Shown in pieces: positions 40,503-51,408 of a DNA stretch of 64,000 bases (position 1 is its first letter; each line of letters starts with the position of its first letter). The notes below the pieces were generated by a model that made no database searches, was not told the origin of the DNA, and saw only the letters and a list, made by a program, of their open reading frames with translations. Source of the stretch: an uncultured Gammaproteobacteria bacterium (GTDB lineage Bacteria > Pseudomonadota > Gammaproteobacteria > Arenicellales > JAANXG01); the NCBI GenBank assembly GCA_947259705.1, contig CAMYNL010000004.1, positions 274,658 through 338,657 on the forward strand, in the 5' to 3' direction. A program made the position numbers and the translations under genes.

Positions 40503-40622
40503 AATCGCCTCGCGCCGGCTACACGGGTAACGCGCGGCGGTTGCGGAAAGGGGCCTGCGGTCTGCAGCCGTATCGGGTGCAGGTGTAGCGGGGAGCGGGA
40601 AAACGAATAACTAACGCACGAC

Positions 40623-41234
40623 ATGTCTTTTACGCAGCTGACGTTTTACTTTTTCGCCGCCGTGCTGGTGTTCGCGGCGACCATGGTCGTTACCATACGC
40701 AACCCGGTCAAGGCCGCGTTGTTCCTGGTGCTCGCGTTCTTCAGCGCCGCCTGCGTCTGGATGACCCTGGAGGCGGAGTTCCTCGCCATCGTCCTGGTGC
40801 TGGTGTACGTGGGCGCGGTGATGGTGCTGTTCCTGTTCGTGGTCATGATGCTGGATATAAACCTGGCCCGCATGCAGGAAGGCTTTACCCGCTACCTGCC
40901 CGTGGGCGCCCTGGTGGCGGCGTTGCTCGTCGTCGAATTGGTGCTGGTGCTGGGCGGCAGTTTCGGCAGCGAGCAGCTGCCGCGCCCGGCCGCCCAGGGC
41001 GCGGATTACAGCAACACGCGGGAGTTGGGCGGCGTGCTGTATACGACCTATGTCTACCCCTTCGAGATTGCCGCGGTCATCCTGCTGGTGGCTATCATCG
41101 CCGCCATTGTCCTGACCCTGCGCAAGCGCCCGGACACTAAGTACCAGGATCCGGCGAAACAGATCTCGGTGCGGAAGGAAGATCGCGTGCGCCTGGTGAA
41201 GATGCCGGCGGAACGACGCCGCCAGGGAGACTGA
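40623..41234 (+). CDS. nuoJ: NADH-quinone oxidoreductase subunit J
   Basis: A five-helix membrane-arm subunit of complex I (ND6-like). 203 residues. The most conserved part is the third helix with [20 protein letters not shown], including the pi-bulge Gly. An amphipathic C-terminal extension (about 168-203, [20 protein letters not shown]) is soluble and basic. It starts at ATG 40623 after a GC-rich 120-bp gap; nuoK starts 2 bp after its stop. Confidence 0.96.
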   Translation: MSFTQLTFYFFAAVLVFAATMVVTIRNPVKAALFLVLAFFSAACVWMTLEAEFLAIVLVLVYVGAVMVLFLFVVMMLDINLARMQEGFTRYLPVGALVAALLVVELVLVLGGSFGSEQLPRPAAQGADYSNTRELGGVLYTTYVYPFEIAAVILLVAIIAAIVLTLRKRPDTKYQDPAKQISVRKEDRVRLVKMPAERRRQGD

Positions 41235-41236
41235 CC

Positions 41237-41542
41237 GTGATCCCTCTGTCCCATTACCTCATCCTCGGCGCCATACTGTTCGCCCTCAGCATGGTCGGGA
41301 TCTTTCTCAACCGCAAGAACGTGGTGATCCTGCTGATGGCGATCGAGCTGCTTCTGCTGGCGGTCAATATGAACTTTGTGGCCTTCTCGCATTACCTGCA
41401 GGACCTGTCGGGACAGGTGTTCGTGTTCTTTATCCTGACGGTGGCGGCCGCTGAATCCGCGATCGGGCTGGCGATCATCATTGTGCTGTTCCGCAGTCGG
41501 CGGTCCATCAACGTCGAGGACCTGGACAGCCTCAAGGGATGA
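41237..41542 (+). CDS. nuoK: NADH-quinone oxidoreductase subunit K
   Basis: A three-helix proton-path subunit (ND4L-like). 101 residues. Membrane acidic residues typical of the family are seen in [22 protein letters not shown] and in [18 protein letters not shown]. The start is GTG at 41237 and the stop overlaps the nuoL ATG (ATGA), giving coupled translation. Confidence 0.97.
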   Translation: MIPLSHYLILGAILFALSMVGIFLNRKNVVILLMAIELLLLAVNMNFVAFSHYLQDLSGQVFVFFILTVAAAESAIGLAIIIVLFRSRRSINVEDLDSLKG

Positions 41543-43518
41543 CGATGATCAGGAACATGCAACTCGTTTACCTCGCCATACCGCTGGTCTGCCTCGCGGC
41601 ATCCCTGGTGGCCGGCTTGTTCGGCCCCCGCATCGGCCGTGCCGGCGCCCACAGCGTGACCATACTGGGCGTCGCCTTGGCGTTCGTCCTGTCCGTGGTG
41701 GTGTTCCTCGACGTGCACGCGGGCAACCGTTTCAACGGCAGCATATATACCTGGGCGTTGAGCGGCGGTGTGCCCTTCGAGATCGGTTTCCTTATTGACG
41801 AGCTCAGTGCGTTGATGATGGTGGTGGTCACCTTCGTGTCCCTGATGGTGCACATCTACACCATCGGCTATATGCACGATGACCCCGGTTACCAGCGTTT
41901 CTTCAGCTACATCTCGCTGTTCACGTTCTCCATGTTGATGCTGGTGATGTCGAATAACTTCCTGCAGCTTTTCTTCGGCTGGGAAGCCGTGGGCCTGGTT
42001 TCCTACCTGCTGATCGGGTTCTGGTTCAAGAAGGAGTCCGCCATCGCCGCCAATCTGAAGGCGTTCGTGGTGAACAGGGTGGGTGACTTCGGGTTCCTGC
42101 TGGGCATCGCCGCCGTGCTGTACGTTTTCGGAACGCTGGATTACGCCGCCGTATTCGCCTCGGCCCCGGATGCCGTTGCCTTGCAGTTCCGGTTCCTCGG
42201 CGGCGACATGACCTGGATGACCGCTATCTGCCTGCTGCTGTTCGTCGGCGCCATGGGCAAGTCGGCGCAGGTGCCCCTGCACGTGTGGCTGCCGGACTCG
42301 ATGGAGGGCCCGACTCCCATCTCGGCGCTGATCCATGCCGCCACCATGGTGACGGCGGGCATCTTCATGGTGGCGCGGATGTCGCCGCTGTTCGAACTTT
42401 CCGAGACCGCGCTCACGGTGGTCATGACGATCGGCGCCATCACCGCCTTTTTCATGGCCCTGATCGGCATGGTCCAGAACGATATCAAGCGCGTGGTCGC
42501 CTACTCGACCCTGTCCCAGCTCGGCTACATGACGGTGGCTCTGGGCGCCTCCGCCTATGCGGCCGGGATTTTCCACCTGGGCACCCACGCCTTCTTCAAG
42601 GCGCTGCTGTTCCTCGCCGCCGGCTCCGTCATCATTGCGCTCCACCACCAGCAGGACATGCGCAAGATGGGCGGCCTCGGCCGGGTCATGCCGATAACGT
42701 TTCTCACCGCCTGGATCGGCACGATTGCGCTGATCGGTCTGCCCCCATTTTCCGGGTTCTTCTCCAAAGATGCCATCATCGAGGCCGTGCATGCCTCGAC
42801 GCTGCCCTCCGCCGGGCTTGCCTGGCTGGCCCTGACGGCGGGCACCTTCGTCACGTCCTTCTACAGCTTCCGGCTGCTGTTCATGACCTTCCACGGTAAG
42901 CCGCGCATGGACAAGGAGACCTTGCGGCACGCCAAGGAGTCCCCCTGGGTGGTGACAGTTCCGCTGGTGCTGCTGGCGATTCCGTCGATGATCGCCGGGG
43001 CCCTGTACGTGGAGCCGGCGCTGTTCGGTGACCTGTTCGGTGACTCTCTGTTCGTGCTGCCTGAACACGACACCCTGGCGCGCATCGGCGCCGCCTACGA
43101 GGGTAAGCATGGTATAGAGCTGGTGCTCAGCATGATCCTGCACGGTGCCCTGCAACCGCCGGTAATCCTGACCCTGCTGGGGGCGGTCACCGCCTGGTTC
43201 CTCTATATCAAGCGGCCGGACCTGCCGGACACGCTGGTCCGGCGTTTCTCCGCAATCCACGGCATGCTGATGCGCAAGTACGGGTTCGATGAGTTCTACG
43301 AGCGCGTGTTTGCCGGCGGTGCCCGCCGCATCGGCCACGCCTTCTGGCAGACCGGAGACGCGCGCCTGATCGACGGCCTGATGGTCAACGGGACGGCGCG
43401 CTCGGTGGGTTGGATTTCCGGCATCGTGCGGCACATCCAGAGCGGCTACGTTTATACCTATGCCTTCGCCATGATCCTTGGTCTGGTGGTGCTGCTGACC
43501 TGGATGCTGTGGAGCTGA
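41539..43518 (+). CDS. nuoL: NADH-quinone oxidoreductase subunit L
   Basis: The most distal antiporter-like proton pump, with the long horizontal helix at its C-terminus. 659 residues and about 16 helices. Visible: [19 protein letters not shown] with the key Glu, [20 protein letters not shown] with the key Lys, [19 protein letters not shown], and [15 protein letters not shown]. The last 100 residues hold the lateral helix and anchoring helix. It starts at ATG 41539, overlapping nuoK; ATG 41545 is an alternative. Confidence 0.97.
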   Translation: MTMIRNMQLVYLAIPLVCLAASLVAGLFGPRIGRAGAHSVTILGVALAFVLSVVVFLDVHAGNRFNGSIYTWALSGGVPFEIGFLIDELSALMMVVVTFVSLMVHIYTIGYMHDDPGYQRFFSYISLFTFSMLMLVMSNNFLQLFFGWEAVGLVSYLLIGFWFKKESAIAANLKAFVVNRVGDFGFLLGIAAVLYVFGTLDYAAVFASAPDAVALQFRFLGGDMTWMTAICLLLFVGAMGKSAQVPLHVWLPDSMEGPTPISALIHAATMVTAGIFMVARMSPLFELSETALTVVMTIGAITAFFMALIGMVQNDIKRVVAYSTLSQLGYMTVALGASAYAAGIFHLGTHAFFKALLFLAAGSVIIALHHQQDMRKMGGLGRVMPITFLTAWIGTIALIGLPPFSGFFSKDAIIEAVHASTLPSAGLAWLALTAGTFVTSFYSFRLLFMTFHGKPRMDKETLRHAKESPWVVTVPLVLLAIPSMIAGALYVEPALFGDLFGDSLFVLPEHDTLARIGAAYEGKHGIELVLSMILHGALQPPVILTLLGAVTAWFLYIKRPDLPDTLVRRFSAIHGMLMRKYGFDEFYERVFAGGARRIGHAFWQTGDARLIDGLMVNGTARSVGWISGIVRHIQSGYVYTYAFAMILGLVVLLTWMLWS

Positions 43519-43523
43519 CGTTT

Positions 43524-44999
43524 ATGGACGGACATCTTCTCAGCATGCTGATCTGGCTGCCGATCCTCGGCGGGGTGACGGTGCTTGCCACCGGCCCCGA
43601 TACCAACGCACCGGTGGCGCGCAAGCTGAGCCTCGGGATCTCGGTGGCGGCAGTCCTGCTGAGCCTGCCCCTGTACACGGGCTTCGACAAAACCACCGCG
43701 GCGATGCAGTTCATCGAACACGCGAGCTGGGTACGCACCTTCAACATCTACTACTCGCTGGGTGTGGACGGCATCTCCATGCCCCTGATATTGCTCACCA
43801 CCGCCCTCACCCCGATCGTGGTGATCGCTGGCTGGGAGGTGATCCAAGAGAAAGTCGCCCAGTACATGGCGGCGTTCCTGGTCATGGAGGGACTGATGAT
43901 CGGCGTCTTCTCGGCCGTGGACGCGGTGCTGTTCTATGTGTTCTGGGAAGGCATGCTGATCCCGATGTTCATCATCATCGGCATCTGGGGCGGTCCGAAC
44001 CGCATCTACGCCACCATCAAGTTCTTTCTCTACACGCTGCTCGGCTCGCTGCTGATGCTGGTGGCGTTCCTTTATCTGTATCACCAAAGCGGCAGCTTCA
44101 GCATTCTCGAATACCACACGCTACCGCTGGACATCAACACCCAGATCCTGCTGTTCATAGCGTTCTTCGCCGCCTTCGCGGTCAAGGTGCCGATGTTCCC
44201 GGTGCATACCTGGCTGCCGGACGCCCACGTCGAGGCCCCGACCGGAGGTTCGGTAATCCTGGCCGCCATCTTATTGAAGATGGGCGCCTACGGGTTTCTG
44301 CGTTTCTCTCTGCCCATCCTGCCGGACGCCAGCCACGCGCTGGCGGGTTTCATGATCACGCTCTCGCTGATTGCCGTGGTCTACATCGCGCTGGTGGCGC
44401 TGGTGCAGGAGGACATGAAAAAGCTCATCGCCTACTCCTCGATCGCCCACATGGGTTTCGTCACCCTGGGCTTTTTCATCTTCAGTGCCCAGGGCATCGA
44501 AGGCGGCCTGATCCAGATGATCTCCCACGGCTTCATTTCCGGCGCCCTGTTCCTGTGCGTAGGCGTGCTCTACGACCGCGTCCATTCGCGGCAGATCTCG
44601 AGTTACGGTGGCGTGGCCAACACCATGCCGGTGTTCGCATCCTTCATGATGCTGTTCGCCATGGCCAATTCCGGGCTGCCGGGCACGTCCGGTTTCGTGG
44701 GCGAGTTCCTGGTGATACTGGCGGCCTTCCAGGTCAACGCCTGGTATGCGGTCCTGGCGGGGACCACGCTGATATTCGGTGCCGCCTATACCCTGTGGAT
44801 GTACAAGCGCGTGATCTTCGGTGATGTGGCGAACAAGGAGGTGGAGAAACTGCAGGACGTGTCGACCCGGGAAGTGGTGTTTCTGGCGCTGCTGGCGATC
44901 TTGGTGCTGGGCATGGGGGTGTGGCCGTATCCGTTCCTGGAGGTCATGCACGTTTCGGTGGAAAACCTAGTCGTCCAGGCGACAGCGTCGAAATTGTGA
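43524..44999 (+). CDS. nuoM: NADH-quinone oxidoreductase subunit M
   Basis: The second antiporter-like proton pump of the membrane arm. 491 residues and 14 helices. Marks: FYVFWEGMLIPMFIIIGIWG with the key Glu, AFAVKVPMFPVHTWLPDAH with the key Lys, VEAPTGGSVILAAILLKMG, and KKLIAYSSIAHMGFVTLG. The start is ATG at 43524, 5 bp after nuoL. A 38-codon extension upstream overlaps nuoL and is rejected. Confidence 0.97.
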   Translation: MDGHLLSMLIWLPILGGVTVLATGPDTNAPVARKLSLGISVAAVLLSLPLYTGFDKTTAAMQFIEHASWVRTFNIYYSLGVDGISMPLILLTTALTPIVVIAGWEVIQEKVAQYMAAFLVMEGLMIGVFSAVDAVLFYVFWEGMLIPMFIIIGIWGGPNRIYATIKFFLYTLLGSLLMLVAFLYLYHQSGSFSILEYHTLPLDINTQILLFIAFFAAFAVKVPMFPVHTWLPDAHVEAPTGGSVILAAILLKMGAYGFLRFSLPILPDASHALAGFMITLSLIAVVYIALVALVQEDMKKLIAYSSIAHMGFVTLGFFIFSAQGIEGGLIQMISHGFISGALFLCVGVLYDRVHSRQISSYGGVANTMPVFASFMMLFAMANSGLPGTSGFVGEFLVILAAFQVNAWYAVLAGTTLIFGAAYTLWMYKRVIFGDVANKEVEKLQDVSTREVVFLALLAILVLGMGVWPYPFLEVMHVSVENLVVQATASKL

Positions 45000-45012
45000 C
45001 GGGATATCGATC

Positions 45013-46455
45013 ATGAGCTTCGACTTTCAAGCGATATTACCTGAACTTTTCGTCTTCACCGTGGCCAGCATCGTACTGGTGGTAGACCTCTACCTGCCGG
45101 CGGAACGCCGCGGCATCAGCTACGGTTTGAGCTTGGTCGCCCTGGCGGGCGGGGCAATGCTGGCTGCCGCCGGCTTCGGCGGGCAGCCAGAGATCACCCT
45201 CAACGGCATGTTCATCGATGATGCCTTTGCCGACCTGGTCAAGGCGGCGGTGTGCCTGGTGACGCTGGTGGTATTCGTGTACTCCCGTGACTACGCTGCC
45301 CAGCGCGGGTTCTACCAGGGCGAGTATTTCGTGCTCGGGCTTTACTCGGTGGTGGGCATGATGGTTATCGCCTCGGCCAACAACATGCTGGTGCTATACA
45401 TGGGGCTGGAACTGATGTCTTTATGTCTGTACGCGCTGGTCGCGTTTCAGCGCGACTCGAGTCTCGCCACGGAGGCGGCCATGAAGTACTTCGTGTTGGG
45501 CGCACTGGGATCTGGGATGCTCTTGTATGGCATGTCGATACTCTACGGTCTGACCGGCACCCTGGACATCGGCGCCCTGCGCGAGGCGGTGGCCAAACAA
45601 TCCCCGGACAACCTGGCCCTGGTCCTGGGCCTGGTTTTCGTGCTGGTGAGCCTGGCCTTCAAGCTTGGCACCGTGCCGTTCCATATGTGGGTACCGGACG
45701 TTTATCACGGCGCGCCCACCTCGTCCACCATGCTGGTGGGCGCCGCCCCCAAGATCGCCGGACTGGCGATGATCATCCGGCTGCTGGTGGGCGGACTGGA
45801 GGACCTGCACCTGCTGTGGCGGGACATGCTTATCGTGCTGTCGGTGCTGTCGATAGGCATCGGCAATCTGATCGCCATCGCCCAGGTCAATTTCAAGCGC
45901 ATGCTCGCTTATTCCGCGATCTCCCACATGGGCTTCATGCTGCTGGGCGTGCTTGCCGGCACCACCAACGGCTACAGTTCGGCACTGTTCTACAGCCTGG
46001 TCTACGCCGTCAGCAGCATGGGGGCGTTCGGTATGATCGTGCTGCTGTCCCGGGCAGGGTTCGAGGCGGATCTGCTCGACGACCTGACCGGGCTGAACAG
46101 GCGCCACCCGTGGTACGCCTTCCTGCTGCTGCTGCTGATGGTGTCGATGGCCGGTGTACCGCCCACCATCGGCTTCTTCGCCAAGCTCTCGGTAATCCAG
46201 GCGGTGGTCGAGGCTGACCTGGTCTGGCTGGCGGTGCTGGCGGTGTTGTTCGCCGTGGTCGGGGCCTTTTACTACCTGCGCGTCATCAAGATCATGTACT
46301 TCGACGCACCGGTCGAGGAACCGCGCCCGGTGGAAGCGGCCGCGGGTCTGCGTTTCGTGATCAGCACCAACGCCTGCGCCATGGTACTGCTGCTCCCCTT
46401 CATCGGGCCAATCCAGGAGGTCTGCATTCGCGCCATCGAGAGCCTGGCCCGCTGA
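45013..46455 (+). CDS. nuoN: NADH-quinone oxidoreductase subunit N
   Basis: The third antiporter-like subunit, closing the operon. 480 residues and 14 helices. Seen: LYMGLELMSLCLYALVAF with the key Glu, VSLAFKLGTVPFHMWVPDVY with the key Lys, GAPTSSTMLVGAAPKIAG, and KRMLAYSAISHMGFMLLG. The ATG at 45013 is 13 bp after nuoM. No terminator is obvious after its stop before the next promoter at 46533. Confidence 0.97.
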   Translation: MSFDFQAILPELFVFTVASIVLVVDLYLPAERRGISYGLSLVALAGGAMLAAAGFGGQPEITLNGMFIDDAFADLVKAAVCLVTLVVFVYSRDYAAQRGFYQGEYFVLGLYSVVGMMVIASANNMLVLYMGLELMSLCLYALVAFQRDSSLATEAAMKYFVLGALGSGMLLYGMSILYGLTGTLDIGALREAVAKQSPDNLALVLGLVFVLVSLAFKLGTVPFHMWVPDVYHGAPTSSTMLVGAAPKIAGLAMIIRLLVGGLEDLHLLWRDMLIVLSVLSIGIGNLIAIAQVNFKRMLAYSAISHMGFMLLGVLAGTTNGYSSALFYSLVYAVSSMGAFGMIVLLSRAGFEADLLDDLTGLNRRHPWYAFLLLLLMVSMAGVPPTIGFFAKLSVIQAVVEADLVWLAVLAVLFAVVGAFYYLRVIKIMYFDAPVEEPRPVEAAAGLRFVISTNACAMVLLLPFIGPIQEVCIRAIESLAR

Positions 46456-46532
46456 GGACCGTAACGCGCCTGGGCAATAATCCGGCGCAAGTGTCTAAGC
46501 GCCGACAATTCAAATAGTTGCGAGCCGGTCGC

Positions 46533-46561
46533 TTGAATCCGGTTACGGCCTGCGCTAGACT
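46533..46561 (+). promoter_or_regulatory. Sigma-70-type promoter for tRNA-fMet and probably rimP-nusA-infB
   Basis: TTGAAT (46533-46538) and TAGACT (46556-46561) are spaced by 17 bases, 12 bp before the mature tRNA 5' end. The -10 matches that of the nuo promoter. Read-through past the two hairpins downstream would supply the nusA operon. Confidence 0.7.
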
Positions 46562-46573
46562 ACGCCACCTCGT

Positions 46574-46650
<77 letters not shown>

Positions 46651-46676
46651 ATTTGTGCACGCGCACGAATCTACGG

Positions 46677-46705
46677 CCCCGCTAGAAGCGGGGTTTTGTG
46701 TTTTT
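46677..46705 (+). terminator. Rho-independent terminator after tRNA-fMet
   Basis: CCCCGC (46677-46682) pairs with GCGGGG (46688-46693) across a 5-base loop, followed by TTTTGTGTTTTT. It should release most transcripts as a short tRNA precursor. Confidence 0.85.
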
Positions 46706-46792
46706 GCACACGAGCGAGTTTGGCCGGGCCACAGAGTAAGGTGCGTGGTGGCGCGCGGAACGGCCTGGGACCAGGAATGCTTAGTACCGGAA

Positions 46793-46815
46793 GTGGGCCC
46801 CGCGCCCGCTTTTTT
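46793..46815 (+). terminator. Second terminator-like hairpin just before rimP
   Basis: GTGGGC (46793-46798) pairs with GCCCGC (46804-46809), one pair being G:T, with a 5-base loop and six T. It ends 22 bp before the rimP ATG, so it can only act on transcripts heading into rimP-nusA: an attenuator candidate. Confidence 0.65.
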
Positions 46816-46837
46816 ATTGTAATGGTCGCAAAGGCAA

Positions 46838-47311
46838 ATGCTGACGGATATCAGGCTGCACGATCTGCTGGAACCGGGCGCGCGGGCACTGGGTTTCGAC
46901 ATTCTGGCGGTGGAGAGATCGGGGCGAGGCAGGTCCACCGTGCTGCGCGTCTACATAGACGGCCCCGACGGGGTTACGGTGGACGATTGCGCAAAAGTGA
47001 GCCGGCAACTGAGCGCGATCCTGGATGTCGAGGACCCGATCCCCGACCACTATACGCTTGAGGTATCCTCGCCCGGTCTCGACAGGCCGTTGAGCAAGCG
47101 CGAGCACTTCGAGGCCGTGGTGGGTGAGCGGGTAAAGCTGAAGACCCATAACCTGGTCGAAGGGCGAAGGCGCTTCGACGGCCTGCTCCAGGCGGTTGAC
47201 GGCGACAGTGTGACGGTGGACGTGGACGGCGAGGTTTATCGGCTTGCCTTCAGCGATATCGCGAAGGCGCGGTTGGCGCCGGATTATGACGAACTGAGAA
47301 GAGAACTGTAG
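46838..47311 (+). CDS. rimP: Ribosome maturation factor RimP
   Basis: Needed for assembly of the 30S subunit. 157 residues with the two RimP domains: the N-terminal alpha/beta domain (about 1-88; VLRVYIDGPDGVTVDDCAKV, DYTLEVSSPGLDRPLSKREH-like block) and the C-terminal Sm-like barrel (about 90-150; VKLKTHNLVEGRRRFDGLL, VTVDVDGEVYRLAFSDIAKARL). The ATG at 46838 follows CGCAAAGGCAA. It is the first protein gene of the nusA-infB operon, as in E. coli. Confidence 0.95.
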   Translation: MLTDIRLHDLLEPGARALGFDILAVERSGRGRSTVLRVYIDGPDGVTVDDCAKVSRQLSAILDVEDPIPDHYTLEVSSPGLDRPLSKREHFEAVVGERVKLKTHNLVEGRRRFDGLLQAVDGDSVTVDVDGEVYRLAFSDIAKARLAPDYDELRREL

Positions 47312-47328
47312 GGTCCTAGGCAAAACTT

Positions 47329-48834
47329 ATGGCAAACGAGATCTTGTTAATGGCGGACGTGTTGTCGCGCGAGAAGGGCGTCGAAAAGGATGTCATCTTC
47401 CAGGCTATCGAGGCGGCGCTGGCCACGGCGACGCGGAAGCGTCACCGGGAGGACATCGAGGCGCGGGTCGCCATCCATCACGATACCGGGGACTACGATA
47501 CCTTCCGTCGCTGGGAGGTGATAGATGATGAGGAGGAGCTGGAGTTTCCGAGCCGCCAGATCCGCCTTACCCAGGCCAAGCTGGAACATGCCGATATAGA
47601 AGTCGGGGACTTCGTGGAGGAACCTCTGCAACCGGTCGAGTTCGGACGTATCGCCGCCCAGGCCGCCAAGCAGGTGATCATGCAGAAGGTGCGTGAAGCA
47701 GAACGCGAACGCATCGTTGCCGAGTACCAGCCCCGCGAGGGTGAGATGATATCGGGTGTCGTGAAGCGAATCGAACGCGGCGACGCCGTGGTCGACATCG
47801 GCGGCGCCGAGGCGACGCTGAGTAAGTCGGGCATGATACCCCGTGAGGGGCTGAGACCGGGCGATCGCATACGGGCCATCCTGCGCGAGGTTCGCCCCGC
47901 CGTGCGAGGGCCCCAGTTATTCCTGGACCGCATATCGTCGAACCTGCTGGTCCAGCTTTTTCAGCTCGAAGTCCCGGAGGCCGGCGAAGGCATCATCGAG
48001 ATACTCAGTGCGGCGAGGGACCCGGGCTTGCGGGCCAAGATCGCGGTCAGGTCGAACGACCCCAAGATCGACCCGGTAGGGGCCTGCGTCGGTATCCGGG
48101 GATCGCGCGTGCAGAGCGTATCCAACGAGATCGCCGGCGAGCGGGTGGACATCATCAAGTGGTTCGACGACCCGGCACAGTTCGTGATCAACGCCCTGGC
48201 ACCGGCGGAGGTGGAGTCCATCATCGTCGATGAGGAGACCAACGCGATGGACGTGGTGGTGGATGAAAACCAGTTGTCCCAGGCCATCGGGCGCGGTGGC
48301 CAGAATGTGCGGCTCGCCTCCGAGTTGACGGGCTGGGAGATCAACATCATGACCGACCAGGAAGCGGTGGAAAAGGCGGAGAGCGAGTCGGTGGAAGTGC
48401 GCGACATGCTCATGAAGCAGTTGGATGTCGATGAGGACGTGGCCGCGATCCTGGTGCAGGAGGGATTCACCTCACTGGAGGAGGTGGCCTACGTGCCGAA
48501 GCCGGAACTGATGGAAATCGAGGAATTCGACGAGGACCTGGTCGACGAACTGCGCCGCCGTGCGGAGGACGCACTGGTAACACGGGCTATCGTCCAGGAA
48601 GAGGCCCTTAAGCTGGCGGCCCCCGAGCAGGACCTGGTGGAGATGGATGGCATGGACGACGACACGGCGCGCCTGTTGGCCAGCCATGGCATCAAGAGCA
48701 TGGAAGACCTGGCCGACTGCGCCGTGGATGAACTGCTGGAAATACCGGGCTTCGAAAAGGCGCGGGCCGAGGAACTCATCATGACTGCTCGCGCGCCCTG
48801 GTTCGCGGAAGCGGAAAACGAACCGGCGGGCTAA
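47329..48834 (+). CDS. nusA: Transcription termination/antitermination factor NusA
   Basis: Binds RNA polymerase and nascent RNA to modulate pausing, termination and antitermination. 501 residues: an N-terminal RNAP-binding domain (1-130), S1 (about 135-200; [20 protein letters not shown]), two KH domains (about 205-345; [14 protein letters not shown] and [15 protein letters not shown]) and two C-terminal acidic repeats (about 365-495), the last typical of proteobacteria. Terminator-like hairpins upstream of rimP offer a target for autoregulation, which is known for the E. coli operon. ATG at 47329. Confidence 0.97.
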   Translation: MANEILLMADVLSREKGVEKDVIFQAIEAALATATRKRHREDIEARVAIHHDTGDYDTFRRWEVIDDEEELEFPSRQIRLTQAKLEHADIEVGDFVEEPLQPVEFGRIAAQAAKQVIMQKVREAERERIVAEYQPREGEMISGVVKRIERGDAVVDIGGAEATLSKSGMIPREGLRPGDRIRAILREVRPAVRGPQLFLDRISSNLLVQLFQLEVPEAGEGIIEILSAARDPGLRAKIAVRSNDPKIDPVGACVGIRGSRVQSVSNEIAGERVDIIKWFDDPAQFVINALAPAEVESIIVDEETNAMDVVVDENQLSQAIGRGGQNVRLASELTGWEINIMTDQEAVEKAESESVEVRDMLMKQLDVDEDVAAILVQEGFTSLEEVAYVPKPELMEIEEFDEDLVDELRRRAEDALVTRAIVQEEALKLAAPEQDLVEMDGMDDDTARLLASHGIKSMEDLADCAVDELLEIPGFEKARAEELIMTARAPWFAEAENEPAG

Positions 48835-48847
48835 CGCGGGAGAGAAC

Positions 48848-51400
48848 ATGTCGCAGATTACCGTGAAGAATTTCGCCGATCAGATCGGCGTGGGCACCGA
48901 TAAGCTTCTGCAGCAACTGACTGACGCGGGCATCGACGGTAAGCAATCCGAGGATTTGCTCACCGATGACGAGAAGGTCGCGCTGCTGAGTTATCTGCGC
49001 GGTGACGTGACGATCGCCACGGCCGCGCCGAAGCGCAACAAGATCACGCTGAAACGAAAGACCGCCAGTGAGATCAAACAGACGTCGCGCACCGGCGCGG
49101 CGCGGACCATCCACGTGGAGGTGCGCAAGCGGCGCACATTCGTCAAGCGCGGTGTGCTGGCGGAAGAAGAGCGCAAGGAACGCGAGGCGCGCGTAGCGGA
49201 GGAAGAAGAGCAGCGCCAGCAAGAAGCGCGGGCGGCCGAGGAAGCGGCCAGGCAGGCTGCCGAGACCGAGACGGTAACGGAAGCGGAGCCGCTAACCGAA
49301 GTTGAACCCTTGACCGAAGCCGAACCGCCGGCCGAGCCGGAGCCGGCTGCCGCCGAGGCCGTCGAGGCAGAGCCCGAAGCCGCGGCCGAAGAGGTGGCCG
49401 AAGAGGTGGCCGCGCAGCCGGAGCCGGTGGCACCGGCCCCGGAACCCGCGCCCCCACCGGCGGCGGAGAAGAAGGGCCGGCGCGGCGAGCGAGAGCCGCG
49501 ACCGGGGCGTGGCAAACGCGACGAACTGCACGTGGCGGAAAACCGCAGGGGCCGACGCAAGCGCGAGGTGCACAGACCCAAAAAGGTCCGCACCAGCACT
49601 AGCGGTCAGCACGCCTTTGAGCGGCCCACCGCGCCGGTGAAGCGGGAATTGAACATCCCGGAAACCATCACCGTGGGGGAACTGGCCCAGGCCATGTCGG
49701 TGAAAGCGGCCGATCTCATCAAGGTCATGATGCAGATGGGCTCCATGGTCACCATCAACCAGGTGCTTGATCAAGATACCGCCATCCTGGTGGTGGAGGA
49801 GATGGGTCACACCGCATCCGCCGCCGCCCCGGACGACCCGGAGGCGCGCCTGCTGCGGGAGCAGGAGGAGCCCGGCGGCGCGATCGACCAGGCGCCGCGG
49901 CCGGCGGTGGTTACCGTGATGGGCCACGTCGACCACGGCAAGACTTCGCTGCTCGACTTCATCCGCAAGGCCAAGGTTGCGGCCGGCGAGGCCGGCGGCA
50001 TCACCCAGCACATCGGTGCTTACCGAGTAAAGACCGACAAGGGCGTGATCACCTTCCTCGATACCCCGGGCCACGAGGCCTTCACCGCGATGCGGGCACG
50101 CGGCGCCCAGGCCACCGACCTGGTAATCCTGGTGGTGGCGGCGGACGACGGCGTCAAACCGCAGACGGTCGAGGCGATACATCATGCCCGCAACGCCCAG
50201 GTTCCCATCGTGGTGGCGATCAACAAGATCGATAAGGAAGACGCTGACCTGGACCGAGTCAAACAGGACCTGGCGACCCAGGACGTGATACCGGAAGAGT
50301 GGGGCGGTGAGGTGCTGATGGTGCCGGTGTCGGCGAAGACCGGACAGGGCGTCGACGATCTGCTCGACAGCATACTGCTGCAGGCGGAACTGCTCGACCT
50401 GCAGGCCGGGACCACCGGCCCCGCGGCCGGCCTGGTGGTGGAAGCACGCTTGGACAAGGGCCGCGGGCCGGTGGCCACGGTGCTGGTGCAGAAGGGCACC
50501 CTGCACAACGGCGACACTATCCTGGCCGGACGCGAGACCGGCCGCGTGCGGGCCATGTCCGATGAAGCAGGCAAGCGCATCAAGGAGGCCGGACCGGCGA
50601 CCCCGGTCGAGATCCAGGGCCTTTCCGGGGTGCCCACTGCCGGCGACGAGGTGCTGGTGGTGAGCGACGAGCGCAAGGCGCGTGAGATCGCCCTGTTCCG
50701 TCAGGGTAAACACAAGGAGGTCAAGCTGGCGCGGCAGCAGGCGGCGAAGCTGGAAAACATGTTCCAACAGATGGACGAGGGCGCGGTGAAGTCCCTCAAC
50801 CTGCTGGTGAAGGCGGACGTGCAGGGCTCGGTGGAGGCACTCACCGAATCGCTGGAAAAACTGAGCACGGACGAGGTGCGGGTCAAGGTTGTGCACGGCA
50901 TGGTGGGCGGCATCAACGAGTCGGACGTCAACCTGGCGCTGGCGTCCAATGCCATCATCGTGGGGTTCAATGTGCGCGCCGATGCCGCCGCGCGTCGGTT
51001 GATCGAGAGCGAGGGCGTGGACGTGCATTACTACAACGTCATCTATGACGTGGTGGACGAGGTGAAGGCGGCGATGTCGGGCATGCTCAGCCCGGAGATC
51101 AAGGAGGAAATGCTCGGCCATGCGGAGGTGCGGGAAGTGTTCAGGGCGCCCCGGATCGGCACCATTGCCGGCTGTTTCGTCACCGAGGGCGTCATCCAGC
51201 GCAACCAGAGTGTACGGGTTCTGCGCGACAACGTGGTGATCTTCGAAGGCCAGATCGACTCGCTGCGGCGTTTCAAGGAGGACGTGGCTGAAGTGAAGGC
51301 AGGGCTGGAATGCGGCATCGGTGTAAAGAACTACAACGATATCAAGGAGGGGGATCAGCTGGAGGTCTTCAAGACGGTTGAAGTCAGGCCGAAGCTGTAG
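48848..51400 (+). CDS. infB: Translation initiation factor IF-2
   Basis: A GTPase that places fMet-tRNA on the 30S subunit. 850 residues. An N-terminal IF2_N module (1-50) is followed by a charged, Ala/Glu/Pro-rich linker (about 100-270) with imperfect repeats such as [14 protein letters not shown], then a second IF2_N module (about 272-325). The G domain begins near 355 with the P-loop GHVDHGKT at 359-366, then DTPGHEAF and NKIDK. Domains II-IV follow, ending with the fMet-tRNA-binding C2 domain. The ATG at 48848 follows GGGAGAGAAC. The initiator tRNA it handles is encoded in the same locus. Confidence 0.97.
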   Translation: MSQITVKNFADQIGVGTDKLLQQLTDAGIDGKQSEDLLTDDEKVALLSYLRGDVTIATAAPKRNKITLKRKTASEIKQTSRTGAARTIHVEVRKRRTFVKRGVLAEEERKEREARVAEEEEQRQQEARAAEEAARQAAETETVTEAEPLTEVEPLTEAEPPAEPEPAAAEAVEAEPEAAAEEVAEEVAAQPEPVAPAPEPAPPPAAEKKGRRGEREPRPGRGKRDELHVAENRRGRRKREVHRPKKVRTSTSGQHAFERPTAPVKRELNIPETITVGELAQAMSVKAADLIKVMMQMGSMVTINQVLDQDTAILVVEEMGHTASAAAPDDPEARLLREQEEPGGAIDQAPRPAVVTVMGHVDHGKTSLLDFIRKAKVAAGEAGGITQHIGAYRVKTDKGVITFLDTPGHEAFTAMRARGAQATDLVILVVAADDGVKPQTVEAIHHARNAQVPIVVAINKIDKEDADLDRVKQDLATQDVIPEEWGGEVLMVPVSAKTGQGVDDLLDSILLQAELLDLQAGTTGPAAGLVVEARLDKGRGPVATVLVQKGTLHNGDTILAGRETGRVRAMSDEAGKRIKEAGPATPVEIQGLSGVPTAGDEVLVVSDERKAREIALFRQGKHKEVKLARQQAAKLENMFQQMDEGAVKSLNLLVKADVQGSVEALTESLEKLSTDEVRVKVVHGMVGGINESDVNLALASNAIIVGFNVRADAAARRLIESEGVDVHYYNVIYDVVDEVKAAMSGMLSPEIKEEMLGHAEVREVFRAPRIGTIAGCFVTEGVIQRNQSVRVLRDNVVIFEGQIDSLRRFKEDVAEVKAGLECGIGVKNYNDIKEGDQLEVFKTVEVRPKL

Positions 51401-51408
51401 CCGCAGCC

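Noticed and set aside
41392-43434. 680-residue minus-strand open frame
   Set aside because: It mirrors nuoL; strongly polar His/Gln/Arg/Gly-rich composition, no motif.
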